Source of the DNA: 2-02-FULL-62-17 sp046153355
Lineage (GTDB): Bacteria; Pseudomonadota; Gammaproteobacteria; Burkholderiales; SG8-39
Assembly (NCBI GenBank): GCA_046153355.1
Contig: JBJXEY010000513.1
Location: forward strand, 1 to 17,377
Length of the DNA: 17,377 nt
Direction: 5' to 3'
The position numbers were made by a program, and so were the translations under genes. Below the pieces are notes generated by a model, which worked only from the letters and a program-made list of their open reading frames with translations, had not been told where the DNA came from and ran no database searches. Below, in pieces: positions 1-6,863 of this stretch. Position 1 is the first letter of the stretch, and every line of letters starts with the position of its first letter.

Positions 1-1
1 C

Positions 2-451
2 TTAGACATGATCCGCACCCTTCGCGATGACGGCATGGCGATCATGCTCTCCTCGCACATCCTCGATCGAGTGCAGGCGATTTGTGATCGTGTGGCTCTC
101 TTTAGCAAAGGCAAAATCGCCATTGAAGGCAGCGTGCGCGAACTCGCGGCGCAAGTGCTAGGGGGCGGTTACACCTTGCAAGTGGATACCGAAATCAGCA
201 CCGGCGACCCGCGCAATACCGCGCTCGCCACCCTTTTGGGAAAAGTGGACGGCGTAAGCGGCGTGCATGCCGAGAACGAGCCCGGACGTTTTCGCATATT
301 GGCTCTCAAGGATGTGCGCGACGCCGTGGCGCGCGCCATGGTGCATGCCGGCGCACCAATTTTGCGCTTGGCGAGCATCGAGCCCAGCCTGGATGAAATT
401 TATCGTCGTTACTTCGAGAAATTAAATGGCACAACCCAAGTCACGGCGTAG
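2..451 (+). CDS. ABC transporter ATP-binding protein, C-terminal part (partial)
   Basis: This is the C-terminal end of an ABC ATPase that powers the ABC-2 type permease encoded next to it. The frame is open to the window's left edge, so the Walker A, signature and Walker B motifs lie outside. What is visible is the segment just after the D-loop, the switch-histidine (H-loop) in 'MLSSHILDRVQAICDRV', and then 'ALFSKGKIAIEGSVREL', which is standard for DrrA/NatA/NosF-like ATPases. The last ~90 residues are the family's variable C-terminal extension ending in the typical 'SLDEIYRRYF' motif. The gene overlaps the permease start by 26 bp, which implies translational coupling in one operon. The exported substrate cannot be told. 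The ATG at position 8 is internal, not the true start. Confidence 0.9.
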   Translation, partial: LDMIRTLRDDGMAIMLSSHILDRVQAICDRVALFSKGKIAIEGSVRELAAQVLGGGYTLQVDTEISTGDPRNTALATLLGKVDGVSGVHAENEPGRFRILALKDVRDAVARAMVHAGAPILRLASIEPSLDEIYRRYFEKLNGTTQVTA

Positions 452-1403
452 CGGCTCACCCTGGAAGGGCTGCGGCATCGTTTTCGCCAAGGAATTTTCC
501 GACCATCTGCAAAGCCCACGCATGTTGGTGCTGCAATGGTTAATCTTGCTCACCGGCATCGGCGCGGTATTCATGTCGATACAGGGCTTACGCACCACCA
601 CGGCATCCGACCCTTACCTATTTTTGCGCCTCTTCACCGATGCGCGCGAATCCATGCCCTCGTTCCTCTCGGTGTTGGCATTCCTCATTCCGTTAATGGC
701 CATAGGCCTCGGGTTTGACAGCATCAACGGCGAATTCAACCGCCGCACCATGAGCCGGATTCTGGCGCAACCCATTTACCGCGATGCCTTGTTGATCGGC
801 AAATTCGCCGGTGGGTTGGCGACACTCGCCATCGCCTTGGTGAGCCTGTGGCTATTGATCATCGGCCTAGGCCTATATCGCCTAGGCATCCCGCCCAGTG
901 GCGAGGAAGTCGCGCGTGGCATTGTATTTCTCATTGTCGCCCTTGCCTACGGCGGCGTTTGGCTCGCGGTGGCCATGTTGTGTTCGGTAGTCTGCCGCTC
1001 GCCTGCGACCGCCGCGTTGTCGGCGTTGGGTGCGTGGTTGCTACTGAGTTTGTTATGGCCGCTGATGGGCCGCTTCATCGCCGAAATCGTTTATCCCGCC
1101 AATGAAGTGGCCTTACTTTTAGGTATCCCCAATCCGCAGCAGATAGGCCTGCAACAAGTCCTCGCCCGTCTCTCGCCTGCCACGTTATTCGGCGAGGCTG
1201 TGGTGGGCATCCTGCAACCAGCCACACGCACCTTTGGCGTGGTGTTCGCAAGTCAAGTGCGCGGCGCGGTGCCGGGGGCGCCGCTGACCTTTGTGCAAAG
1301 TCTGATCTTGATTTGGCCGCAGGTCACGGGGCTGATTGCCAGTGCCATCGTGTTGTTTTCGGTGTCTTATATGTCATTTCAGCGGCAGGAAGTTCGCGCC
1401 TGA
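426..1403 (+). CDS. ABC-2 type transporter permease
   Basis: This is a 325-residue integral inner-membrane protein and the partner of the overlapping upstream ATPase. After a basic N-terminus with a short amphipathic stretch, I see about six hydrophobic segments near residues 33-53, 79-97, 123-150, 165-189, 195-218 and 292-316. The cytoplasmic loop after the second segment carries 'GFDSINGEFNRRTMSRIL' (from residue 96), the hallmark of NosY/ABC2_membrane_2-type permeases. A ~75-residue hydrophilic region (about 218-290) before the last helix is probably periplasmic. The start follows from the ATG that overlaps the ATPase gene. Downstream, a weak hairpin (GGTGGC, 7-nt loop, GCCATC; 1427-1445) lacks a T-tract. 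The substrate is unknown; candidates for this class include drugs, lipids or copper-related maturation (NosFY). There is no nos context here. Confidence 0.88.
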   Translation: MAQPKSRRSGSPWKGCGIVFAKEFSDHLQSPRMLVLQWLILLTGIGAVFMSIQGLRTTTASDPYLFLRLFTDARESMPSFLSVLAFLIPLMAIGLGFDSINGEFNRRTMSRILAQPIYRDALLIGKFAGGLATLAIALVSLWLLIIGLGLYRLGIPPSGEEVARGIVFLIVALAYGGVWLAVAMLCSVVCRSPATAALSALGAWLLLSLLWPLMGRFIAEIVYPANEVALLLGIPNPQQIGLQQVLARLSPATLFGEAVVGILQPATRTFGVVFASQVRGAVPGAPLTFVQSLILIWPQVTGLIASAIVLFSVSYMSFQRQEVRA

Positions 1404-1458
1404 TTTCGGATGAAATGATGGGCAAAGGTGGCTCGTAACGCCATCTATAAGCCATTGT

Positions 1459-2442
1459 CTAATCTACTAATGGAATATTCGCCGCACGAATAATACGCCC
1501 GAAGGTGTCCACATCGGCGCGAAACCGCTTGGCAAATTCCTCGGGCAATCCGCCCGCTGCCACCGCGCCCCATCCGGGATAGAACTTCTGCACATCGGGC
1601 GCATGAATCATGCGCTCGGCTTCGTTATTGATTTTTGCCACGATCGCCGGCGGCGTTCCCGAGGCGACGAAAAATCCATTCCAGCCGGTATAGACCAGAT
1701 CCGTAACGCCCGACTCCTTCAATGTCGGCAGGTTCGGCACCGAGGGCCAGCGCACGCCACCGCTCAGGGCAAGGATGCGTACCTTGCCCGAACCAATCAA
1801 CGGAAAACCAGATAGCGCTGGAAGAAAACTTGCCTGCACTTGATTGGAGATGAGCGCGGGAATGATGTCGGCATCGCCCTTATAGGGCACATGCACGATG
1901 TCGATGCCGGCGGACATGCGAAACCATTCCCCCACCAAGTGCGGCCCCGAGCCCATGCCGCTGGAGGCATAGTTAAGTTTTCCGGATTGCGCTTTGGCGT
2001 GAGCGATGAATTCCTGCACGGTATTGACATTCAGCGCCGGACTCACCGCCAACACCACGCCGGCGGTAGCAAACATCATGGCCACCGGTTGCAAATCTTT
2101 GATCGCGTCGTAACTAAGCGACTTGTAGAGCACCGGCGAAACCGCGCCGCCGGCGTTGTTGAATAACCACGTGTAGCCATCGGGCGCCGATTTCGCCACT
2201 GCCGCCGTACCAATATTGCCGCCTGCGCCGGCACGATTTTCCACCAGCACCGGTTGACCCCAGGCTTCGGCGTATTTCCGCCCATAGACGCGCGCGGCGA
2301 TGTCGGTGGCACCGCCTGCCGGGTAGGGCACGATGATACGAATGGGTTTGCTTGGAAAGTCCTGTGCGCGCGCAACGCCGCAAACTCCAAGAGCCAACAA
2401 GATGCCCATGATTCTCGAAATTGATGGAAAACTTTGTCGCAT
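1459..2442 (-). CDS. Bug/TctC-family periplasmic solute-binding protein (1)
   Basis: This is a periplasmic binding protein of the tripartite tricarboxylate transporter receptor family (PF03401); members bind carboxylates and related small acids. It has 327 residues, a usual family length. I chose the ATG at 2442 over the upstream in-frame ATG at 2472 because AGGAGT lies 5 nt before it and translation then begins with a clean Sec signal (basic start, hydrophobic core, cleavage after 'ARA' at residue 26). Family motifs follow in order: 'KPIRIIVPYPAGGATD' with the conserved Asp47, 'VLVENRAGAGGNIG', 'APDGYTWL', and 'VHVPYKGDADIIPAL'. It lies 89 bp downstream of Bug 2 on the same strand, possibly in one transcript. 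The ligand is unknown. No TctA/TctB partner is present in the window. Confidence 0.93.
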   Translation of the reverse strand: MRQSFPSISRIMGILLALGVCGVARAQDFPSKPIRIIVPYPAGGATDIAARVYGRKYAEAWGQPVLVENRAGAGGNIGTAAVAKSAPDGYTWLFNNAGGAVSPVLYKSLSYDAIKDLQPVAMMFATAGVVLAVSPALNVNTVQEFIAHAKAQSGKLNYASSGMGSGPHLVGEWFRMSAGIDIVHVPYKGDADIIPALISNQVQASFLPALSGFPLIGSGKVRILALSGGVRWPSVPNLPTLKESGVTDLVYTGWNGFFVASGTPPAIVAKINNEAERMIHAPDVQKFYPGWGAVAAGGLPEEFAKRFRADVDTFGRIIRAANIPLVD

Positions 2443-2531
2443 AACTGACTCCTGGTTTCTGTTTAGTTGCACGGATTGTTTCGCAATTGGCCCAACTCAG
2501 TTTCGAACCTGCCGGCTGCCGAAAAACATGG

Positions 2532-3506
2532 CTACTCGGGTTTAAGCCCAATGGCACTGGTTATTTTTCCAACCACATCGATGGCATTGGTCAAGATCGT
2601 GGTCAGCTCATCCGGCGTTGTCCCGACGGGGATGATGCCAAGCTCATCGAGCTTGCCGCTCACATCCGGATCGAGCAATCCCTTTTTCACTTCAGCAGAT
2701 AGACGCTCAAGGTTCGGCTTCGAGGTGCCCAAGGGCGCGAGCAACGCATACAGCGCCGGTGGCACCTGATAATTAGGCAAAGCCTCGGTCATCGAGGGCA
2801 CTTCGGGTAATCGCTTATATCGATTGGCGTTCATGGTCGCAAGCACCCGCACCTTCCCCGTCTTTAATTGCGTGCGCAACACCGAATACGACATGAAGTA
2901 GGCCTGGATGCGCCCGGAGAGAATATCGTTCACCGCGGCGCCGACATTGCCCGCGTTGTAGGGCACGTGCGTCATATCAGTGCCCGTCACGTACTTGATG
3001 CTCTCACCATACAAATGAAACAAGGAACCCATACCGGTGCTGCCGTAGGCGTATTTGCCCGGATCGCGGCGCGCGAGTTCCACCAATTCCTTCACCGAAT
3101 TGGCGGGTACGTCCGCATTCACCACCATAAAGCTCGCGGTGCCGATCACCGCCGACACCGGCGAAAAATCCTTCAAGGAGTCGTAAGGCCGGTTCTTCAC
3201 CAGAAAGCGCGCATTCACCAGGCCGGTGGTGGAACTGTAGAACATGGTGTAGCCATCGGGCGCCGCTTTCTTCACCGCAGCCGCCGCGATCGCGCCTTGC
3301 GCACCGGGACGATTTTCCACCACCACCTGCTGACCGAGGTTGTCGCTCATCTTGCGGGCGACCAACCTGATCGCCGTATCGCCCACCGAGCCCACGATGC
3401 TTTCGCTGACGATTTGGATGGGTTTGACAGGATAGTCCTGTGAACTCGCAATGCTCCCATGGGCGATAGCAGAAAAACCGAGAGCGAATTGAAGCGCTGA
3501 TTTCAT
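2532..3506 (-). CDS. Bug/TctC-family solute-binding protein (2), atypical binding loop
   Basis: This is a Bug-family periplasmic receptor of 324 residues. The ATG at 3506 is preferred to the one at 3533: GGAG sits 6 nt upstream, and a Sec signal begins at once (MKSALQFALGF, cleavage around residue 22 before 'QDYP'). Family markers are 'VVVENRPGAQG', 'APDGYTMF', 'THVPYNAG' and the C-terminal 'IGLKPE'. The first ligand-binding loop is unusual: where relatives read 'VPFPAGGxxD', this one reads 'VSESIVGSVGD' (residues 33-43), so the Pro/Gly-Gly signature is lost while the Asp is kept. That suggests a changed ligand, or perhaps loss of classical dicarboxylate binding (inference). It is first in a possible two-gene minus-strand unit with Bug 1 and divergent from Bug 3. 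Confidence 0.92.
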   Translation of the reverse strand: MKSALQFALGFSAIAHGSIASSQDYPVKPIQIVSESIVGSVGDTAIRLVARKMSDNLGQQVVVENRPGAQGAIAAAAVKKAAPDGYTMFYSSTTGLVNARFLVKNRPYDSLKDFSPVSAVIGTASFMVVNADVPANSVKELVELARRDPGKYAYGSTGMGSLFHLYGESIKYVTGTDMTHVPYNAGNVGAAVNDILSGRIQAYFMSYSVLRTQLKTGKVRVLATMNANRYKRLPEVPSMTEALPNYQVPPALYALLAPLGTSKPNLERLSAEVKKGLLDPDVSGKLDELGIIPVGTTPDELTTILTNAIDVVGKITSAIGLKPE

Positions 3507-3648
3507 GGCGTTCTCCGGTAATGCATCTAGCACCTATTCTGCGCGATTCCGGCAATTTGCGAATACATGCCCCATGAGAATTGCGACGAGGAAAAACGGA
3601 CTCCCCCGCGCAGCTTGATATAGTGTGGCCTCCAAACGGGAAGCGAAA

Positions 3649-4623
3649 ATGAAATCACACAAACTAACCAATTTGATCTCAACCAGCCTCGCGCTCGCCC
3701 TTTTGAGCGTGAACGCCAACGCGCAAAATTTCCCGCAGAAACCGGTGCGTATCATCGTCCCGTTCCCCGCCGGTGGCGCGGTGGATACCGGCGTGCGCCT
3801 AATTTCGCAAAAGCTCGGCGACATCTGGAAGCAAACCATCATCATCGACAATCGCGCCGGCGCTGGCGGCAATATCGGCACCGATGCGGTCGCTAAGGCC
3901 GCTGCGGACGGCTATACGTTGCTGGGCAATTCGAATGCCATTGCACTGAGCCCGGCGCTGTATCGCAAACTGCCCTACGACGCGACCAAGGATTTCACCC
4001 CCGTCGCGCAACTGACCTCCTCGTATCTGGTGCTGGCGGTGAACCCAAAGCTCCCAGCCGCGACCGTGAATGAACTGTTGGAATACGTCAAGATAAGACC
4101 CGGCCAGATAGCCTATGGATCCAATGGCATTGGCGTGTCGCCACATCTGGTGACCGAACAACTGATGGGCCGCGCCGGCATCGAAATGCTGCACGTGCCC
4201 TACAAAGGCGATGCGCAGGCTATACCCGCGTTGTTATCGGGCGAAGTACTGGTGGCGATCATGCCGCCATCCGCAGTGGTGAATCACGTCAAAGCGGGTA
4301 AGCTGCGCGCCTTGGCCGTGACCAAACTCACTCGCACATCGGTATTCCCCGGCGTGCCCACCATCGCGGAAAGCCTGCCCGGATTTGAATATTCCGGCTA
4401 CATCGGGCTGTATGCGCCGGCAGGATTGCCACGCGAAATACTCGCGCGCATGCAAAGCGATACGAGCCGGGTGCTTGCCATGGCCGATTTGCAGGAGCGT
4501 CTCGCAGCAGGCGGATTCGAACCACCCAACACCACGCCCGATCAATTTGCCGCGCGTTATCTGCGCGATATCGCCACTTTCATCCAGATTGTGCGCGACG
4601 CAAAAATTCCACAGCAGGATTGA
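3649..4623 (+). CDS. Bug/TctC-family periplasmic solute-binding protein (3)
   Basis: This is a 324-residue Bug receptor. The frame is open from a GTG at 3625, but that GTG lies just next to a -10-like TATAGT (3619-3624). The ATG at 3649 has GGGAAG about 5 nt upstream and starts a good signal peptide (MKSHKLTNLI..., cleavage after 'NANA' at residue 25), so I take 3649. Motifs: 'KPVRIIVPFPAGGAVD' (Asp46), 'IIDNRAGAGGNIG', 'AADGYTLL', and 'LHVPYKGDAQAIPALL'. By eye it resembles Bug 1 most closely within this window (shared 'NRAGAGGNIGT', 'VPYKGDA', and a C-terminal 'IP..D'), but it is clearly diverged from it. It is transcribed divergently from Bug 2 across 142 bp and converges on Bug 4. Confidence 0.93.
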   Translation: MKSHKLTNLISTSLALALLSVNANAQNFPQKPVRIIVPFPAGGAVDTGVRLISQKLGDIWKQTIIIDNRAGAGGNIGTDAVAKAAADGYTLLGNSNAIALSPALYRKLPYDATKDFTPVAQLTSSYLVLAVNPKLPAATVNELLEYVKIRPGQIAYGSNGIGVSPHLVTEQLMGRAGIEMLHVPYKGDAQAIPALLSGEVLVAIMPPSAVVNHVKAGKLRALAVTKLTRTSVFPGVPTIAESLPGFEYSGYIGLYAPAGLPREILARMQSDTSRVLAMADLQERLAAGGFEPPNTTPDQFAARYLRDIATFIQIVRDAKIPQQD

Positions 4624-4643
4624 CGCATAATTTCCACTAATAA

Positions 4644-4660
4644 TATTCAATAATTGAATA
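4644..4660. terminator. AT-rich palindrome between convergent Bug genes
   Basis: The sequence TATTCAAT-A-ATTGAATA is a perfect inverted repeat of 8-bp arms in the 69-bp gap between Bug 3 (+) and Bug 4 (-). Its place at a convergent junction suits a bidirectional transcription stop, but the stem is AT-only apart from one pair and no clear T-tract follows. A protein-binding site is the other possibility. Confidence 0.3.
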
Positions 4661-4692
4661 GCAACTGTTCAGTAATGTAGGTTGAATAATCG

Positions 4693-5658
4693 CTACTCTG
4701 GTTGAATGTTGGCAATTTTCGCCAATTCCGCCCATTTGCGAATTTCCTGAACCAGCATTTCGGCCAACACCTTTTGATTGCCCGGTAGCGGCTCCGAGCC
4801 GTTGCCCGCCCAGTACTTGCGCGTGTCTTCCATCGCGCCAATTTGGTTGAACCAGCCTTCCAGGCGCTGCACCACCGGCTGCGGCGCGCCTGCGGGCAGG
4901 AACACGCCCCACCAGGGCGCGATGTCGAACTCAGGAATATTCGCCGCCTCGGACATGGTGGGCAAATCCAGAATGCTGGATCGCTGACCTGAAGTAATCG
5001 CCAGCGCGCGCAATTTTCCGCCGCGCAATTGCTGCGTTCCGAAGTTGGCATCGATAAATTGGAAATCGAGCGCGCCGCTATACATTTCGGGCAGCGTTGC
5101 GGCGGAGGTCTTGTAGGAGATACCCACCGCTTGCAACCCGGCGCGATGTTTATACAGTTCGGCTGCGGCGAGCGCGGGCGGGCTGCCATAGCCGTAGCTC
5201 GCCTTGGAACCGGCGGTACGCATCGCCGCGGTGAGCTCGGCCACATTGCGATACGGCGCCTTAGCGTTGATCATCAAAAAGAAGGTGGTGCGGTACAGCG
5301 TGGTGACCGGGGTGAAATCCTTCACCGGGTCATAGGGAAGTTTTTTAAATAACACCAAGTTCGCCGCGTGCGATGAGGTCGCGGAGGCGAGCAGAATCGT
5401 ATAGCCGTCAGGCCTTGCCTTGGCCACCGCGTCCGCACCGAGGGAACTAATCATCCCCGCGCGGTTCTCGACAATAACGGGATGCCCGGTCAGTTCAGCG
5501 AGCTTCGCCGATAGAAAACGCACACCGGTGTCTGCACCGCTTCCTGGCGGATAACCGACGATTATTTTCAATTCGCGCCCAGGCGTCGGCCAGGTTTGCG
5601 CGGTTCCGAGAAGCGGGACAAAAAGTAGCGTCAGCAATAACCCATCGCGCATTTTCAT
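4693..5658 (-). CDS. Bug/TctC-family solute-binding protein (4), divergent member
   Basis: This is a 321-residue Bug-family periplasmic protein. The ATG at 5658 has GGAG 7 nt upstream and opens a Sec signal with a cleavage site after 'GTA' (residue 20). Family features are 'KIIVGYPPGSGADTG' (Asp43), 'VIVENRAG', 'RPDGYTIL', 'LPYDPVKDFTPV' and the C-terminal 'ANIQPE'. It departs from its neighbours at two places. The second binding loop reads 'MISSLGADAVA' instead of the glycine-rich 'GAGGxIG'. The usual 'HVPYKG' motif near residue 180 is replaced by 'GISYKTSA'. It is therefore one of the most divergent Bug proteins in the cluster and probably has a different ligand set (inference). It is divergent from Bug 5 across about 120 bp that contain a perfect hairpin or operator. 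Confidence 0.9.
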   Translation of the reverse strand: MKMRDGLLLTLLFVPLLGTAQTWPTPGRELKIIVGYPPGSGADTGVRFLSAKLAELTGHPVIVENRAGMISSLGADAVAKARPDGYTILLASATSSHAANLVLFKKLPYDPVKDFTPVTTLYRTTFFLMINAKAPYRNVAELTAAMRTAGSKASYGYGSPPALAAAELYKHRAGLQAVGISYKTSAATLPEMYSGALDFQFIDANFGTQQLRGGKLRALAITSGQRSSILDLPTMSEAANIPEFDIAPWWGVFLPAGAPQPVVQRLEGWFNQIGAMEDTRKYWAGNGSEPLPGNQKVLAEMLVQEIRKWAELAKIANIQPE

Positions 5659-5711
5659 AGTATTTCTCCACCATTAGAACGATCAATTCATCGTAGCGCA
5701 AACGCGAGAAA

Positions 5712-5728
5712 ATCGCTGCGTCAGCGAT
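5712..5728. promoter_or_regulatory. Inverted repeat in divergent Bug 4/Bug 5 region
   Basis: The sequence ATCGCTG-CGT-CAGCGAT forms perfect 7-bp arms around a 3-nt centre. It lies about midway between the divergent starts at 5658 and 5780, where a shared operator would be expected. It could also be a short hairpin in a leader transcript. No regulator gene is adjacent. Confidence 0.4.
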
Positions 5729-5779
5729 GCGGCGCAGCCCCGGCTACACTGCGGCCACGAATTTTATGGAGCATCCGAG

Positions 5780-6748
5780 ATGATCAAGATTGGCATATTG
5801 ACTCTCATCGTCAGCGCATTCACCGCGACTTTTGGCGCGAACGCGCAAACCTATCCGGCTAAACCGATCCGTCTGATCGTCCCCCTGCAACCCGGCGGCC
5901 TCGCCGACGGCTTCGCCAGGCTCCTGGGCCAGCATTTCACCGATCGCATGGGCCAGCCGGTGGTGGTCGAGAATCGCCCTGGCGGCAGTCAAGTGATCGC
6001 GGCCGAAGCCACCGCGCGTTCAGCCCCCGATGGCTACACCCTGATGCTCGCAACCGAAGCGGGCCTGGTGTTGGCAACGCTCGCCCAAAAACAATTGCCC
6101 TACGATCCCATTCGCGATTTCTCGCCGATCAGCATGCTATTTATCGTCCCCTACTACCTGATGGTGCATACCTCTCTACCCGCGTCCAACTTGCAGGAAT
6201 TGATCGCCCATGCCAAAGCCAATCCGGGAAAATTGAGCTATGCCTCGTTTGGCCAAGGCACCGGCAACCATATCGGTGGAGAAATCCTCAATAAGCGCTT
6301 TGGCATCGACATGGTGCACGTTCCCTATAAAGGCACCGCACAAGCCATGACCGATTTGCTCGCCGGGCAAGTGCAGGTGATGTTCGGTGGCGGGCAAACC
6401 TCGATCCCTACCATCAAATCGGGCAAGGTGCGCGGCATAGGTGTGTCTGGAATCAAGCGCAGCGGCGCCCTGCCCGATCTGCCCACCGTGGCCGAACAGG
6501 GCGTTCCTGGTTTCGACATCATCGCCTGGTTCAGCCTGCTTGGGCCCGCAGGCCTGCCGAGGTCCATGGTCGACAAGCTGAATACCGAAACGCTGGCGCT
6601 GCTGAAAAGCCCTGGCGTGCGCGACAAATACCTCTCGTTTGGCATCGACATGAACCCCAGCACCCCGCAGGAGCTCGCCGATCACATCCGCAATGGGCCA
6701 GCCTACTGGGCGAAGATACTGGCGGAGACGGGGATCAAGCTCGAATAG
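5780..6748 (+). CDS. Bug/TctC-family periplasmic solute-binding protein (5)
   Basis: This is a typical Bug receptor of 322 residues. The start ATG has GGAG 8 nt upstream, and the Sec signal ends at 'ANA' (residue 22). Motifs: 'KPIRLIVPLQPGGLAD' (Asp43), 'VVVENRPGGSQVIAAE', 'APDGYTLM', 'QLPYDPIRDFSPI', and 'VHVPYKGTAQAMTDLL'. The second loop has 'GGSQ' in place of 'GAGG', a common variant. The ligand is unknown. It converges on the large amidohydrolase gene, with an 18-bp perfect palindrome in the 115-bp gap between them. It shares its upstream region with Bug 4, but the opposite orientation lets the two be expressed separately. Confidence 0.93.
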   Translation: MIKIGILTLIVSAFTATFGANAQTYPAKPIRLIVPLQPGGLADGFARLLGQHFTDRMGQPVVVENRPGGSQVIAAEATARSAPDGYTLMLATEAGLVLATLAQKQLPYDPIRDFSPISMLFIVPYYLMVHTSLPASNLQELIAHAKANPGKLSYASFGQGTGNHIGGEILNKRFGIDMVHVPYKGTAQAMTDLLAGQVQVMFGGGQTSIPTIKSGKVRGIGVSGIKRSGALPDLPTVAEQGVPGFDIIAWFSLLGPAGLPRSMVDKLNTETLALLKSPGVRDKYLSFGIDMNPSTPQELADHIRNGPAYWAKILAETGIKLE

Positions 6749-6808
6749 GGGGAATTAGGCAAGCGCGCAGTCGATTACCCGTGCGATCCTCGCCGAGTGC
6801 CGCAAGTC

Positions 6809-6826
6809 ATGAGTAAATTTACTCAT
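6809..6826. terminator. 18-bp perfect palindrome at convergent junction
   Basis: ATGAGTAAATTTACTCAT is fully self-complementary and lies between Bug 5 (+) and the amidohydrolase gene (-). The position suits a bidirectional stop. The absence of a T-tract directly after it on either strand, and the even symmetry, also allow a dimeric protein-binding site. A separate TTTTTT run follows 26 nt later on the plus strand (6852-6857). Confidence 0.35.
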
Positions 6827-6863
6827 CGATTATTAAATGCCATAACCAATTGATTTTTTACTA

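Noticed and set aside
2868..3443. 191-codon plus-strand open frame opposite Bug 2
   Set aside because: It is a His/Arg-rich shadow of a well-supported gene, with no family motif and no ribosome-binding site.
3507..3648. Operator in the Bug 2/Bug 3 divergent region (GCAATT-N21-AATTGC, 3552-3584)
   Set aside because: The arms are only 6 bp and widely spaced, and no promoter box sits between them; it is too weak to call.
4647..5246. 199-codon minus-strand frame overlapping Bug 4
   Set aside because: It is out-of-frame with Bug 4, Arg/Ser/Pro-rich and without motifs; Bug 4 has the signal peptide and family signature.
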